A DNA stretch of 64,000 nucleotides from Lamellibrachia columna (GCA_963662155.1 OY759273.1:25192373-25256372), one strand, 5' to 3'; positions 23,222 to 35,192 are shown, numbered from the stretch's first letter. Translations and numbers: made by a program. Notes: generated from the sequence alone by a model not told the origin.

Positions 23222-23704
23222 CGATGTACTTTTGTTTAAAAAATAAGAGTCCAATGACGTGAGTGACACTTAGCATTATCTGCTATTTGGTTGCACCTCC
23301 TATCGGTCGCTGGAGAGACCAATCCACAGTCACCGGGTCTCTTATGGTTACATATCGAGCAGCTCTCAGGGGAGAGATTTGTCGGCCCCCAGACCTTCCT
23401 GTAGTTCTCCAGCCAAACTACTGACAATCCCTATATGTTGAGCTTGTAACCTCCTATGACAACACGACAACCCGTTTATATAGTAGGTAAACCTATTTAG
23501 CTGAATTTGTGGTGTGAACTCTTGAAACAGGTTAACTTTACATTTAACTGATATAACAACTACTAATTAAACAATTTAGTTAATTAGAATGTTTCTTATA
23601 TGGCATAGTTCATGTTGTAATGCTGCAAAGTGTATAACATGCATAAATAATATTACTAGTCTATGTTATTGATATTGAATTATGCAGATCTAGTGGTGAA
23701 ATTA

Positions 23705-23740
23705 TGCGCATGCGCCAGAAGTGATCACTCTAAGATGGCG
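23705..23740 (+). promoter_or_regulatory. NRF1 + YY1 core promoter (copy 2)
   Basis: TGCGCATGCGCC (23705-23716) and AAGATGGCG (23732-23740) are kept. The ETS core has changed from CCGGAAA to CCAGAAG, so the two promoters may differ in strength. Confidence 0.5.
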
Positions 23741-25008
23741 TCTACTAGAACGTTGGCCGTGTAATTGATATCAACAACCCTACAAAATCCTGTCTTAGGA
23801 ATACAACACACTCCAAGTGGAAAAGGTTTATTATATTGGCAATAGTATCATCGAACAGTTGTGATAACTGGTATGTCTGTTTATTATCTATGCATCTAGC
23901 AATTCCCACCGCCGTTACTTTGTTAACTGTTACGTTAGCGAACAATAAGCCAAAACGCATAGAAAGTGTCTCGTCTCCTTGCCAGCAACAGTCTAGCCAA
24001 ATTTTCGTGCGACTAATACACAGTCATGAGTTGCATCAGAAGCAGAAAAACATAGTTGTCACTAATAAGTAATCTGTCCCAATACATTAATCAAAACTCC
24101 ATATGAAATGATCAATCGTTTGTAGAATGAATAAAATATGTATCAGAATTAAAACCATATCAAATATGTGTACTCCGTAGTATAGATATTATTTATCTAC
24201 AAAACCAAACAATGTTTATACACAAACCTTCCGCATTCTGGTAGGTCACAAAGTCCCTGTTTATAATGCTCCTTTTGTTAGTAGCTGTCTCGAATCATCT
24301 CTTTCTTCACCAATTTCGTCCGACTGGCTGTCAACGCAATGCATTTCTACCTATCTAGATGAGATCAGCTTTTACAGATAACACCACAGGAAGCACGCAG
24401 CGTGTGCTATTGATATACAACGTATGTTGAAGCAGATAACATGCACTCCAACACGGATGTAGCTCACGAAATGCTATCTTGCACACTCCTCCATATTTCT
24501 CCAATTGATCATTCTTCGGTCATGGTAGGCCGTACACCGTATACCAATTTTTGGAAGAAGAATCACCAACTTCGCATGGATTGCTATATAAGACACGCTA
24601 AATGCAAGAACTCCCCGCATGCTGGCTGGTAAACAGGAATGAACCAATGTGGTCTGTTGTCTGTGCTGGCGGAAGTAATCAACGAACTACGACACGCATT
24701 GTCCATGCGCTCGGATGGCGTTGTCCTGTTTGCATAACATAATCTATTGCAGCACCACGCCTTGACACCTGTCAACGCCCTGAATGATTTTGTAATCCTC
24801 ACTTAGAAGCGCAATTTCTATGTCGCAATTATTCTGGTATCCTAATTGTATCGACACATGCGTGTTGTTCTATTGAGGATACGTAATCGTTCTGTTTACA
24901 GCAATTTTCTCAACATGGTTACACCAAAAAATAATAGTACGCATCAGTTAGTGTACGTTCAGTGTTCAAAGTGTTTTACACTTCACCCCTAGCACACCTG
25001 TTCATTCC

Positions 25009-25191
25009 AACTCCATCTCGACTTCTCTGGGAAGCACTCAGTCATGCTGCAGTTACTGCTCGAAGACCATTCGTACGTATAATCACCACTGCATATAGCC
25101 AGATACTCATTCATACAAACGAATGAGCTGTGGCAACGTTCGGTGAAACAAATTGCCAAAGCTTCGAAACGGCAGCAAGACGGTTCAAGCT
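25009..25191. repeat. Dispersed repeat, possible transposase relic (copy 2)
   Basis: Counterpart of 5428-5610. Confidence 0.45.
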
Positions 25192-25844
25192 AGGGTTTTC
25201 ACGACTGGGAGCCTGACGTTCTATCTGGAACGTTGTCACGCCCCATTCGATGGGAGAGAAGGAGAAGGGTCAGAGAAGAAGCGAGGAAGGGAGAGGAGGC
25301 AGCGCGGTAGGGAGATATGCCGTTTGTTTGTTAATGCAGACATGTACAAGTGTTTAGCAATATTTAATATGGCCATGGTTCGCACCACGCTGTAGCTTAC
25401 TCATGCGCGCATCGTACTGCTAACACTAGTACGAAAAGTAAAATAATAAACCGCGCAAAAACAAATGTTGCAACATAGGCATCTATAGCTCAATGCGCAT
25501 ACCAGCTCATATCACGGCATGTGAATGTGAATGTGAATATTTTTATTAAACGTCGGCAGGGAAGCGTGTCTGCGTATCAGTGTTTGTTACACATGTGTAT
25601 CCTGGTACAAAGTCAACACTTGTGTCGCACGCGGTGTCTTTGATGGGGAGCGTTGAATGCTATATCAAAGATGATTGATTGTTTGCTATAATGTTTACAT
25701 CATCTAACGTGTGTCCTGGAACGAAACTAGCATTGGTATCGCATCAAAGAGACGTCGGAGTCGTGCAGCAGTGCTTCACTTGACCTGGATGGAGGCAGAG
25801 TCTTGTAAGAGCAGTTGCTGTAGACGTGGGCGAATGGATGAAGA

Positions 25845-26141
25845 TTGGGTGACGTCGAGCAAGACAAATATGTATTTGGGCAGCGGTTTGATGCTGCCGA
25901 GCGCCGTCGTCATGAGTTCGCTGTCGTCGATGAACTGTCGCATCAAACATACGACCACATTGTCGCCGTTGTCGAAGCCTCCTATTTTCGAGGCGCCGAC
26001 GTCGTCGCGATCACCGACGTAGAGACGCAATCCCCACTCGTCTTCGACGTGTTTCAACAGTTGACTGCAAACTTAGCGCGAGATTATCGCGAAGCCGCCC
26101 TGGCAATAGACAAAGTTAGCGGCGTGTTGGATATACAGTGA
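25845..26141 (+). CDS. GC-rich ORF with polyadenylation signal (copy 2)
   Basis: Counterpart of 6249-6545 with very few changes (N to D near the start, L to I near the end). No stop has arisen in either copy. AATAAA follows the TGA by 15 bases. Confidence 0.45.
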   Translation: MGDVEQDKYVFGQRFDAAERRRHEFAVVDELSHQTYDHIVAVVEASYFRGADVVAITDVETQSPLVFDVFQQLTANLARDYREAALAIDKVSGVLDIQ

Positions 26142-26148
26142 GCTCACA

Positions 26149-27971
26149 GTTGTTCTAATAAATCAGTATTTGCGCTGAGTAGTAATGGCTTATGTTTTGG
26201 TAACCAGATTGATTTGTTTAATGTTTTTATTTATACTTTCACTGAACATCCTTCTTGTCAAAGGATATTTGATTTTTATGAGCATGCTGTAGTCAAGAAA
26301 AGTACGTCGTTTATATGAGTACAACCATATGGTAAAATGCATATTGCTCAAACAAAGATACATATGAGAGATTGATTTTGTAAATATTTAGCAAACTATT
26401 CTATTGAAATAATGTTTTTTCTCATAAGCAATTTATACACTGCTTATGAAAATGTTGACCATATTATTGGATTTATTAAACATAACTTTTTTTTACCAAA
26501 CTAATGGTGCTTTTCCTCTTTTTTCACTGATGTTCATGGGTTAGGTTCAGGTAAAATATTGTCGTTTCACTCTTTCTGTTTTTTCTTTACATAGTTTTCT
26601 ATCGGCTGCCCCCTCTCCATCTTTCATCTTCCTCCTCTCCATCTTTCATCTTCCCCCGATCTTCTCATATCCCACCTCACGCAGTCCTTCGATCTTAGCT
26701 ATTCGTTCCCCTTTTCTTGCATCCTTGATGTTTTTTCACCTCTCTCTTCACTAGTATGTCTGCATCCATCCTTACCATGTGGCCTGCCCATTTCAACTTG
26801 CTTCTCACCAATCTTCCGGTTGAACTGTTTTGTTGCATCACATATTTTGTCAGGTCGTTCATCTTTCTTTCGTCAACCCTCTTTGTTCGTGTTATTCTAC
26901 AAAACCAGAACCAACTTTCAGCTGCTGTTGTTGTTCTGTCAACGCCACTGTCTCCAGATAGAGATTAAGGCATGCTTGTGTAACACAAGCTCTCAGGACT
27001 TTCCTTTTCAGCTTTTTCAAAATGTTTCTGTCCAACATGACTCCCTCTACCTTTCCCCAATCATTCGCTCCCTGCTGTATCCGGCATCGCATTTCTACCT
27101 CTGAATGCTCATCCTCATTAACCATTCCTCCAAGTTACACAAAGCCATCCACTTGGTTGAACTCCTTATCATCCAAACTAATGTTCAAGTCCTCTCTCTT
27201 ATGTCAAACCCACATCTCTTCTGTCTTCTCCCGGCTCATTATCGGTCCGTGCTTCTTGAACGTCCCCTTCCATTGCTCCAACACTTCCTGTAGTTCTTGT
27301 TTTTGTCTGATATCATGGCCAGATCGTTTGCATACATCCCCTTCCTAAGAACATCCTTCACGCTGATATTCCTGCTGATTAGTGCCACCACCATGATAAA
27401 GAGTAAAGGGTCATTTCCTTGCCTCTAACCGATGTTAACTTTAAACTCTTCCGACAACCCACATCCAACCACAACTCTTCTTTTTGTTCTCAGGAACATG
27501 ACAGTTCTGGGTGTTGCACGCCATGACACAGAACTGACTAAATACAACCAACTCATTACAAAGTCTGACTCCCAGATAAGTACAAAAGGTGTTGGAATGA
27601 ACAGGTCAGCCAGGGAGTGAACTGTTAAGCACGTTGAACAATCCCAAGGAGTGGATACAGTGCTGTGTAAACATAAACATGCCTTTACTTTAGGTCTTTT
27701 TACAGGTGCTGCGGCAGCCAGGAACAATTTTGGTGGACCGAGAGTGAACAATATCAAGGGTTACTTCAATCGGTTCGCGCTTGCCTATCCCCACTTTGTG
27801 TGTTTGTACAGGTTGGTGTCATAAGTAGACATAACCGCCTTGGAAGCAGGCCATTCATGGTGCTCTTGCAAATTCATTGGATTATGAGTGAAACAGATAT
27901 TGCAAAAACTATAACAATGAATTGTGGGGGAAGGGAGAATGTCACATTAGATTGAGAAAGTAACTTTTACA
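26149..27971 (-). pseudogene. Array unit 8 (unit-1 type) after copy 2
   Basis: Starts like unit 1 (GTCGTTTCACTC, TTTACATAGTTTTC). It carries the same minus-strand LINE fragments, but one base is missing in the run before the YAND block, breaking its frame. Confidence 0.85.
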
Positions 27972-28892
27972 CTTGTTCTAATTAATCAGTATTTGCGCTG
28001 AGTAGTAATGGCTTATGTTTTGGTAACCACATTGATTTGTTTAATGTTTTTATTTATACTTTCACTGTACATCCTTCTTGTCAAAGGATATTTGATTTTT
28101 ATGAGCATGCTGTAGTCAAGAAAAGTACGTCGTTGATATGAGTACAACCATATGGTAAAATGCATATTGCTCAAACAGAGATACATATGAGAGATTGATT
28201 TTGTAAATATTTAGAAAAATATTCTATTTAAATAATGTTTTTTCTCATAAGCAATTTATACACTGCTTATGAAAATGTTGACCATATTATTGGATTTATT
28301 AAACATAACTTTTTTTTACCAAACTAACGGTGCTTTTCCTCTTTTTTTACTGATGTTCATGGGTTAGTTTCAGGTAAAATATTGTCGTTTCACTATTTCT
28401 GTTTTTTCTTTACATAGTTTTCTATCGGCTGCCCCCTCTCCATCTTTCATCTTCCTCCTCTCCATCTTTCATCTTCCCCCGATCTTCTCATATCCCACCT
28501 CACGCAGTCCTTCGATCTTAGCTGTTCGTTCCCCTTTTCTTGCATCCTTGATGTTTTTTCACCTTTTTCTTCCACTCTCTTTACTAGTATGTCTGCATTC
28601 ATGCTTACCATGTGGCCTGCCCATTTCAACTTGCTTCTCACCAATCTTCCGGTTGAACTGTTTTGTTGCATCACATATTTCGTCAGGTCATTCATCTTTC
28701 TTTCGTCAACCCTCTTTGTTCGTGTTATTCGACAAAACCAGAACCAACTTTCAGATGCTGTTGTTGTTATGTCAACGCCACTGTCTCCAGATACAGATTA
28801 AGGCATGCTTGTGTAACACAAGGTCTCAGGACTTTCCTTTTCAGCTTTTTCAAAAATTTTCTATTCAACATGACTCCCTCTACCTTTCCCCG
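27972..28892 (-). pseudogene. Array unit 9, truncated
   Basis: The first ~920 bp of a unit (unit-1-like signature), ending at TTTCCCCGA where other units continue into GCATTCGCTCCC. A different repeat begins at this exact point. Confidence 0.85.
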
Positions 28893-29181
28893 AGGTTATG
28901 TAATGTTATGCAATTCGACAAGTTGAGGTGTATGTCTTTTCAGTAATCCACACTCAAAGATGATATTTGGGTCTGTTTACATAGGTGTATTGTGGCACCA
29001 GGTAAAACATTATTATAACTCAGTATGGAATAACAACTGGCTAAATAGAATTTGATTACAAAACACATGCTGGACGATTCCAAAAATTATGTTACAAGTT
29101 CATTCGAGTGAGCTGAAAAAGTGAGTGTATTCGAGTATCGTACTAGAATACAGACTTTCTCAAGCTGAAGTAGCTCATATA
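28893..29181 (+). repeat. 289-bp direct repeat, copy 1
   Basis: Begins AGGTTATGTAATGTTATGC and ends GCTGAAGTAGCTCATATA. About 97% similar to 30228-30518. It has no clear TG...CA ends and no target-site duplication, so it is not an obvious LTR pair. Confidence 0.85.
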
Positions 29182-29517
29182 TGTGTGTTCTGCCCACCAC
29201 ATGTGGTGGTTCCTTGTGTATGTAAGCAACTCCAACAACTAGGTAGGACATAGATTTTTTGCATGAATGCATGATTTTCATTTACCTTTATCAACAGTCT
29301 AAATTAAAAAAAATTCTGCACAATTACCATTTTTATTTGGGGTAAGACCACCGTTAACCTTCCTGTTTACTGTTTCACACGAATGTAGGGCACGCGAAAT
29401 TGTGAAATGTGAACTTAATAAATTCATATTATGTGACATGAGTGCCTTTGAGCATGAATATTCACAGGTTTGTTTATAGAAGCTATTGGCTGTGAAATAG
29501 TGCTTTTTTTGGAGAGT

Positions 29518-29877
29518 TTAACTGGTGGAGGGATTTATGGGAATTTTTCTGCTATGGGCCACGTGGGTGCATGAATACACGTCGGAAACTGCCAGCAATC
29601 CTGAAGGAGTGGTTTGCACCACTCTGTCAAAGTCATCCTGGCTTAGCCGTGGCAACCAAACCCCACTGCTAACCCCACTGGGTTCCTGTTGGATTGCTGC
29701 ATCTGATGGTTTGTGGTAACAGTGGCCAGTCTTGAAGCCACCAATTATCATCTTAATTCCACCAGCAGGTGGACATTTCTCCTCACTCTTTCTACTACTA
29801 CTACTACTATCATGTGTTGTCTCCTCCATTTTTAAATCCCAGGTAAATCCAAGTAGAATTACTAATGAAAGTGACAA
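29518..29877 (-). CDS. Hypothetical 119-codon ORF between the direct repeats
   Basis: Minus-strand open frame in AT-rich DNA, with protein-like composition (GVWLPRLSQDDFDRVVQTTP, then SGLLAVSDVYSC). An internal ATG at MEETTHDSSSSS may be the real start. No domain recognised and no clear splice sites or promoter. It may be a chance frame or part of a mobile element. Confidence 0.3.
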   Translation of the reverse strand: MSLSLVILLGFTWDLKMEETTHDSSSSSRKSEEKCPPAGGIKMIIGGFKTGHCYHKPSDAAIQQEPSGVSSGVWLPRLSQDDFDRVVQTTPSGLLAVSDVYSCTHVAHSRKIPINPSTS

Positions 29878-30227
29878 AACCGTTATCTGAATGCAAAGAC
29901 GTCTAATCCACCTGAGAAACCAGATGACAGTGACAGGAGACCAGTATATTGGGGGGGTGGGGACATCTTCAAACTAGTGCAGCCTCCCTCTGATAAGTTA
30001 CATCACAGCAGAACAAGTCACATTATAATATAATTACTTAGCAGTCAACTTTTGTTTATTTCAGTTAATTAGACACAGTCACCTTTACTCAAGTCCATGT
30101 GAAGAGCACACATCTATTGGGAGTTGAGAAAATCCTGGACAGGCCCAGCTGTTATCTGATATGGCCTAGTGAGCTGACGTAACTGTTTCACATGGAAGGT
30201 GAGTTGTTTTTGAGGACTCCACTAAGT

Positions 30228-30518
30228 AGGTTATGTAATGTTATGCAATTCGACAAGTTGAGGTGTCTGTCTTTTCAGTAATCCACACTCAAAGATGATA
30301 TTTGGGTCTGTTTACATAGGTATATTGTGGCACCAGGTAAAACATTATTATAACTTTCATTATGGAATAACAACTGGCTATATAGAATTTGATTACTGAA
30401 CACATGCTGGACTATTCCAAAAAATATGTTACAAGTTCATTCGAGTGAGCTGAAAAAGTGAGTGTATTCGAGTATCGTACTAGAATACAGACTGTCTCAA
30501 GCTGAAGTAGCTCATATA
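30228..30518 (+). repeat. 291-bp direct repeat, copy 2
   Basis: Matches 28893-29181. Its right end is exactly where a truncated LINE begins, suggesting the repeat is attached to that LINE or marks a shared breakpoint. Confidence 0.85.
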
Positions 30519-31672
30519 GACAAACTAAAAACAACCTGTGAAATTATTTGATCAAAAATACACTCTGTGCATAAAAAAGCTATATATCTATCTGGCATCC
30601 TACTACAGACCTCCAAATGACTACACATCTCTAGAAGCCTTACATGAATCTCTCTCCATCCTATACCGTAGCTACAAGATACCCCATCTGTCATTCTAGC
30701 TGGAGATCTAAACCTTCCTGACATTGACTGAGAGAATGTGTGTGCAACAAACCAACAAACAACTGTGAAACATAACAAACTAATTGAAATAGTTGTGGAA
30801 TTTGGACTAGTTAATATAGTAAATGAACCCAACCGATTAGATTCCGGAAATATATTAGACCTAGTACTTACATCAAACCCATTCCTTATCTCCACCATAA
30901 ACACAGTGGCTGGCGTGAGTGATCATGAAGCCATTCTCAGAAAAAACAAACCACCACACAAAGTATACAACTACAGATCTGCAAACTGGGAATCCCTTGA
31001 AGCGAAATGCACCCAGCTTGCTCAGCAGTACTTTATTCGAAAACCAGATAAACAAGATGTAAACTCAAATTGGGACTTCTTTCATAAACACTACACTAAC
31101 CTGATAGGAGAATCCATCGCTAGCCCCATGACAAAATCTAAACAACACCTACACTGAACCACAAGAAGCATTATTAGCCTACAGAGAAAAAGGGACAAAA
31201 CTCATGCTAAAGCCAAAAAAAAACATTGGGAAAATTTAAGAAAATTATCCACCAAAGAAGTGACCAAATCCTATAACAGTTACATTAACAACATGGGAAA
31301 AAGTTTGACGACAAATCCAAAACAAGTTTGGTCTTTCATCAGACAAAACAAAATAAAACAAAAAATCTTGGCATTCCAGTACTAAAAGTAAATAACGACT
31401 TGAAAACAGCCGACCATGACAAAGCAAATGCTCTCAATGACCTCTTCAAATCAGTTTTTTACAAATGAACAACTTCCTATCCCAACAAAAGGCCCATCAC
31501 CATCTCCCTCAATTCAAACCCTAGAAATCGGAGCGGCATCATAAAACAGCTTGTAGCTCTAAACTCCAACAAAGCGCCAGGGCCATCCGACATTCCTGCA
31601 AAAATACTAAAGAAAACTGCTAAAGAGATATCCCCCATAATACAGCACATTTTTAGACAGATGTTAAAATAA
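30519..31672 (+). pseudogene. Truncated CR1/jockey-like LINE, endonuclease end to RT start
   Basis: Fragments in element order: ILAGDLNLPDID-type endonuclease core (frameshifted), GNILDLVLTSNPF and GVSDHEAI (end of the AP endonuclease), a linker (30738-31157), then SNKAPGPSDIPAKILKKTA, the start of the RT domain. Several frameshifts. The RT core is missing, so it is dead at both ends. Confidence 0.8.
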
Positions 31673-32079
31673 AGTTGCACAACTTGTGTAAAGGAGACTT
31701 TGAAATGAGAAGCACTGGTATATTGAACAGTTATAGTTATCCAATAACAGAGGTTCTGATACATTCATTCACCAACAGAATGGGTAATTTCATGTGTTGG
31801 CTAGCTGATTGGTTGTTTTAATACGTTGATGGATAACTTTTTTGAACAACTCATTGATGACTATATTGATTATTGTAATGTTGGATTATTAAACTATTAG
31901 AGTTTCTCATCCATGAAATTTCTTGACCAATTCGTCAGTCAGGTTACCATTGATTTAATATATCAATGGTTAAGTTCCATGGTTAAGTTCCAACGTGGTT
32001 AAGTTCCAACATAACAGTTTTCTTGATGTGTTTGTGTGACATGTGGGTTACAGCTGAAGTGTTTGTGTTTGTGTGACAG

Positions 32080-32350
32080 ATGTTTCTCAACTGAGTCTGG
32101 CTCTTGATGGCATGTTGACTTATACTCCGTGTGCCAACTGCTACAGGGAAACTGCTATTTCACTGTGTGGGAACACAGGACTGATGAGGAGCCAGCACTC
32201 TTTGTTGAAGGCAAGTTGTTAGTCATCATAAGGAATACATCAGATTCTCCTACTCTTCAGATGTTTGAGAGAGGATGTGGTGTCTTTCCCCATCATCTGT
32301 CACCATGGTAACAATGCAAGAAAACAGTGGGAAGTATTCATCTTCCCCAG
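32080..32350 (+). other. Coding-like stretch with shifting frame, gene X or neighbour
   Basis: Acceptor tttgtgtgacag at 32079. Three frames in turn look coding: LDGMLTYTPCANCYRETA, then CYFTVWEHRTDEEPALFVEG, then EDVVSFPIICHHGNNARKQW. Possible donors are AAG|GCAAGT (a GC-AG type) and CATG|GTAACA. The shifts mean decay, sequence errors or very short introns. The exact exon cannot be chosen. Confidence 0.35.
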
Positions 32351-32676
32351 ATATGGCTTACATCCTTCCTGCTTATAATCCTGACAACACTGATGATGTA
32401 TCACTGAAGTTTGATCCACCTCAACATGGTAATCTGACGCTGTACCGCCAAGTAAAGATCATCAACCTCATTGAACAAGACTGCTCACAGCCCTGCGATA
32501 TAAGGCACCCTCTGTGGAATAAACTCACCAAACTAATTTCTGATTCGGTCACTATACTGGAGGTGTCACTGCCAAACACATGTGGTACGGATTTTGCAAC
32601 ATGCAAGCTAGCCTGGGTTGTCACAATGTTCAAATACAGGCCGTTTGAAGGTTACTTTGGTGAAGATGTCATTAAG
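32351..32676 (+). CDS. Unrecognised 326-bp exon
   Basis: A strong acceptor (attcatcttccccag) and donor (ATTAAG|GTAAGG) bound an open frame of 108 codons entering in phase 1, as gene X exons do. The peptide reads MAYILPAYNPDNTDD, later PPQHGNLTLYRQVKIINLIE, four cysteines, SDSVTILEVSLPNTCG and WVVTMFKYRPFEGYFGEDV. It has one N-glycosylation sequon (NLT). No family recognised. Confidence 0.65.
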
Positions 32677-32869
32677 GTAAGGCACATCTTGAGATGTTAT
32701 ATGAATTCTTCAAAATTGTACAAACTTGTCAAAAGGTATCGTTACTTGCATTAATGTAATGTTGACCAATCATCAATACTGGACTTTATGTGGTCCGACT
32801 AACTGGTTACGGTTTATGCCATCCTGTTTTATGTAGTACGACTAACTGGTTACAGCCATATATCTTCGT

Positions 32870-33520
32870 GTAGTGTCTCCAGCCATGTGTCTGTGTGTGG
32901 TGTCTCCAGCCAAGTGTCTGTGTGTGGTGTCTCCAGCCATGTATCTTTGTGTGGTGTCTCCAGCCATATGTATGTGTGTGGTGTTTCCAACCATGTGTCT
33001 GTCCCAACCATGTGTTAGTGTGTGGTGTCTCCAACCATGTGTTAGTGTGTGGTGTCTCCAGCCATGTGTTAATGTGTGGGGTTTCCAGTTATGTGTCTGT
33101 GTGTGGTGTCTCCAGCCATGTGTCTGTGTGTGGTGTCTCCAACCATGTTTTAATGTGTGGTGTCTCCAGCCATCAGTCTGTGTGAATTGCCTCCAGCCAT
33201 ATATATCCAGCCTGATATGTGTCTGTGTGTTGTGCCTCCAACCATGTGTCTGTGTGTGGTATCTCCAGCCATCTGTCTGTGCGTGGTGTCTCCAGCCATC
33301 TTTCTGTGCGTGGGGTCTCCAGCCATCTGTCTGTGCGTGGTGTCTCCAGCCATCTGTCTGTGTGTGGTGTCTCCAGCCATCTGTCTGTGTGTGGTGTCTC
33401 CAGCCATCTGTCTGTGCGTGGCATCTCCAGCCATCTGTCTGTGCGTGGCATCTCCAGCCATCTGTCTGTGTGTGGTGTCTCCAGCTATATGTATGTGTGT
33501 GGTATTTCCAGCCATGTGTC
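32870..33520. repeat. 27-bp minisatellite, about 24 copies
   Basis: Unit GTGTCTCCAGCCATGTGTCTGTGTGTG in two halves: GTGTCTCCAGCCAT and GTGTCTGTGTGTG. Because 27 is a multiple of three, all frames on both strands stay open. The long open frames here are artefacts of the repeat. Confidence 0.93.
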
Positions 33521-34106
33521 AAATATCAGAATAATTGTGCAACAATTCAATTGCGAATTTTTGCTACCCACTATTACAAAAATGACACATAATATGTTAT
33601 CTATAGTTGCAGGCGGAAAGGGCAGGGAAATTAACATGGGCAAGATGACCCAAAATCTACAATTTTCAAGCTAACTGTTAAAAATGTTCACAACTTATGG
33701 CATGCAATTTTAGGGAGGGAGCTCGAGCCTGGTGAGACCATCAGTATATCATAATTTTATGGTTTTGTGAAAGCCCTGTAGCAACTGTGGTAGATTTATA
33801 CCACCTGCAGACCAAAAACCAGACAAGTCTATTAAAAATAAGACAGTGCCTGATATATGAAGCCAAAAGACAGTGGAAATGTGAATGAAAACATCATTAA
33901 TATTTGTAAAGAATTGTGTCATGAATGTCTGTCTTTACCAACATAAGTATTAGTACTTTTATATACCATACAAGAAAATAGATCACAATTGTATTTCTCT
34001 CAGCATTATTACCACTATATCTTTGGCGTGTAGTCTGTATGTCAGCAAATATACATAATTATTATGAACTTTCTTTTTGCATAAATGATTATTCTACATT
34101 CCAGAG

Positions 34107-34304
34107 ATTCAGACAGACATGGTGGTGACATGTCACACAGGGTCACAGTACAGCTCGGATGATACCTCTGTCGACATTCAACTTGAGCCACCCTGTCTAA
34201 TGTCTAAACCCAAGAAGACTCCAAGTGATGATGTCCCATTAGCTGAGCCACCATCGCCCTCTCCCTTCATCTTGTCGTCACCAGTACAGTCATCCAGTGA
34301 CTAG
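34107..34304 (+). CDS. Unrecognised acidic/serine-proline exon ending in TAG
   Basis: Acceptor tacattccag(AG) joins in frame to the 32351-32676 exon. The peptide starts IQTDMVVTCHTGSQYSSDD and continues SKPKKTPSDDVPLAEPPSPS to a TAG at 34302-34304. The frame then stays open for about 23 more codons (LSILDAAEETNDEESIDEE) up to a possible donor near 34372. It is either a terminal exon or an exon with a nonsense change. Confidence 0.45.
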   Translation: MQTDMVVTCHTGSQYSSDDTSVDIQLEPPCLMSKPKKTPSDDVPLAEPPSPSPFILSSPVQSSSD

Positions 34305-34431
34305 AAACCATCTGACCTCTCTATTCTGGATGCTGCAGAAGAGACCAATGATGAGGAGTCCATTGATGAAGAGTTAGTATTATTGTGTATATTTTTGGTT
34401 TTCCATTCCTCTGAGATTTTCAATACAACAT

Positions 34432-34690
34432 TAGTGTGGCACGGTAGTCGTGTGATAGAGCGCCGAGCTTTTGGTCGAAGGGACCGGGGTTTGATACCCC
34501 CTCCGCCGTTTCATAGCTTGGGCAATTTCGTTTACCCCATTTTGCCTGTGTCTTTCGGAAGAGACAGTAAAAGCCATTGGTCCCTTCTATCTGGTGTCTA
34601 TGCCAGGCGAAGTAAAAGATCCCATGCAAATATTATTTATTCACCAACCAGCAAAAGCCATTAGGGGTCAATAATATTGACTCAGCGTAG
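34432..34690 (+). mobile_element. tRNA-derived SINE
   Basis: Starts with a tRNA-like head: A-box-like TGGCACGGTAGTCG and B-box GGTTTGATACC 46-60 bases on. A central region follows (CTTTCGGAAGAGACAGTAAA, then GCCATTGGTCCC and AAGTAAAAGATCCCATGC), typical of conserved-core SINEs of aquatic animals. The tail blends into AT-rich DNA. The element lies about 60 bp after the exon above. Confidence 0.8.
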
Positions 34691-35192
34691 TTTAATACCA
34701 TATATTCAAGGACTACCTACGATAGTAATTATCACTAAAATCTACAACTGTAATGATGCATTTACATATAACAAATGCATTTATTAAAGTTACTGATAGT
34801 TTTGCATAAACTACCTTGCATGGGGCAATTAACTTGAAAAGTTAATTAATTAAATTACGATTAAATCAGAAATGTTCCAATTAAATTAACCTCCCAAATT
34901 GTCCAATTAAATTAACAATTAACTTTAATTCAATTAACAATTAAATTATTTTTGGTACAAACCAAACCAGAGTGGCTTGTTCCAGGTAATGAAGCCACTA
35001 CTGAATACAAATTAACATGACATGTACAGTTTTTTTTTTCAAGTTTTAGCTTAGAATATACAGAATATTTTCTCATACAGAATAACCCATTTTGAAATTA
35101 ACTGGACAAATCTTATAATATTCATATCTCCATACTCCTAATAAATCCTCAAAATATTGCAATATGTAATATTTGTAGTATTTTATTTTCAG

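Larger units (their letters stand above)
19646..26140. repeat. Segmental duplication, copy 2 (partner 1-6544)
   Basis: Same content and order as copy 1. Preceded by gene X exons and the end of the large array, so the tandem period is about 19.6 kb. It includes the upstream exons, this block and the array. Confidence 0.95.

Noticed and set aside
28893..30518. A small LTR retrotransposon
   Set aside because: No TG...CA ends with matching target duplication, no primer-binding site, no gag or pol between the repeats.
32842..33674. Open frames of 90-240 codons in the 27-bp repeat
   Set aside because: A repeat period divisible by three keeps all frames open; composition is purely repetitive.
34432..34500. 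A functional tRNA gene
   Set aside because: The boxes are tRNA-like, but no cloverleaf can be completed and a SINE body follows.
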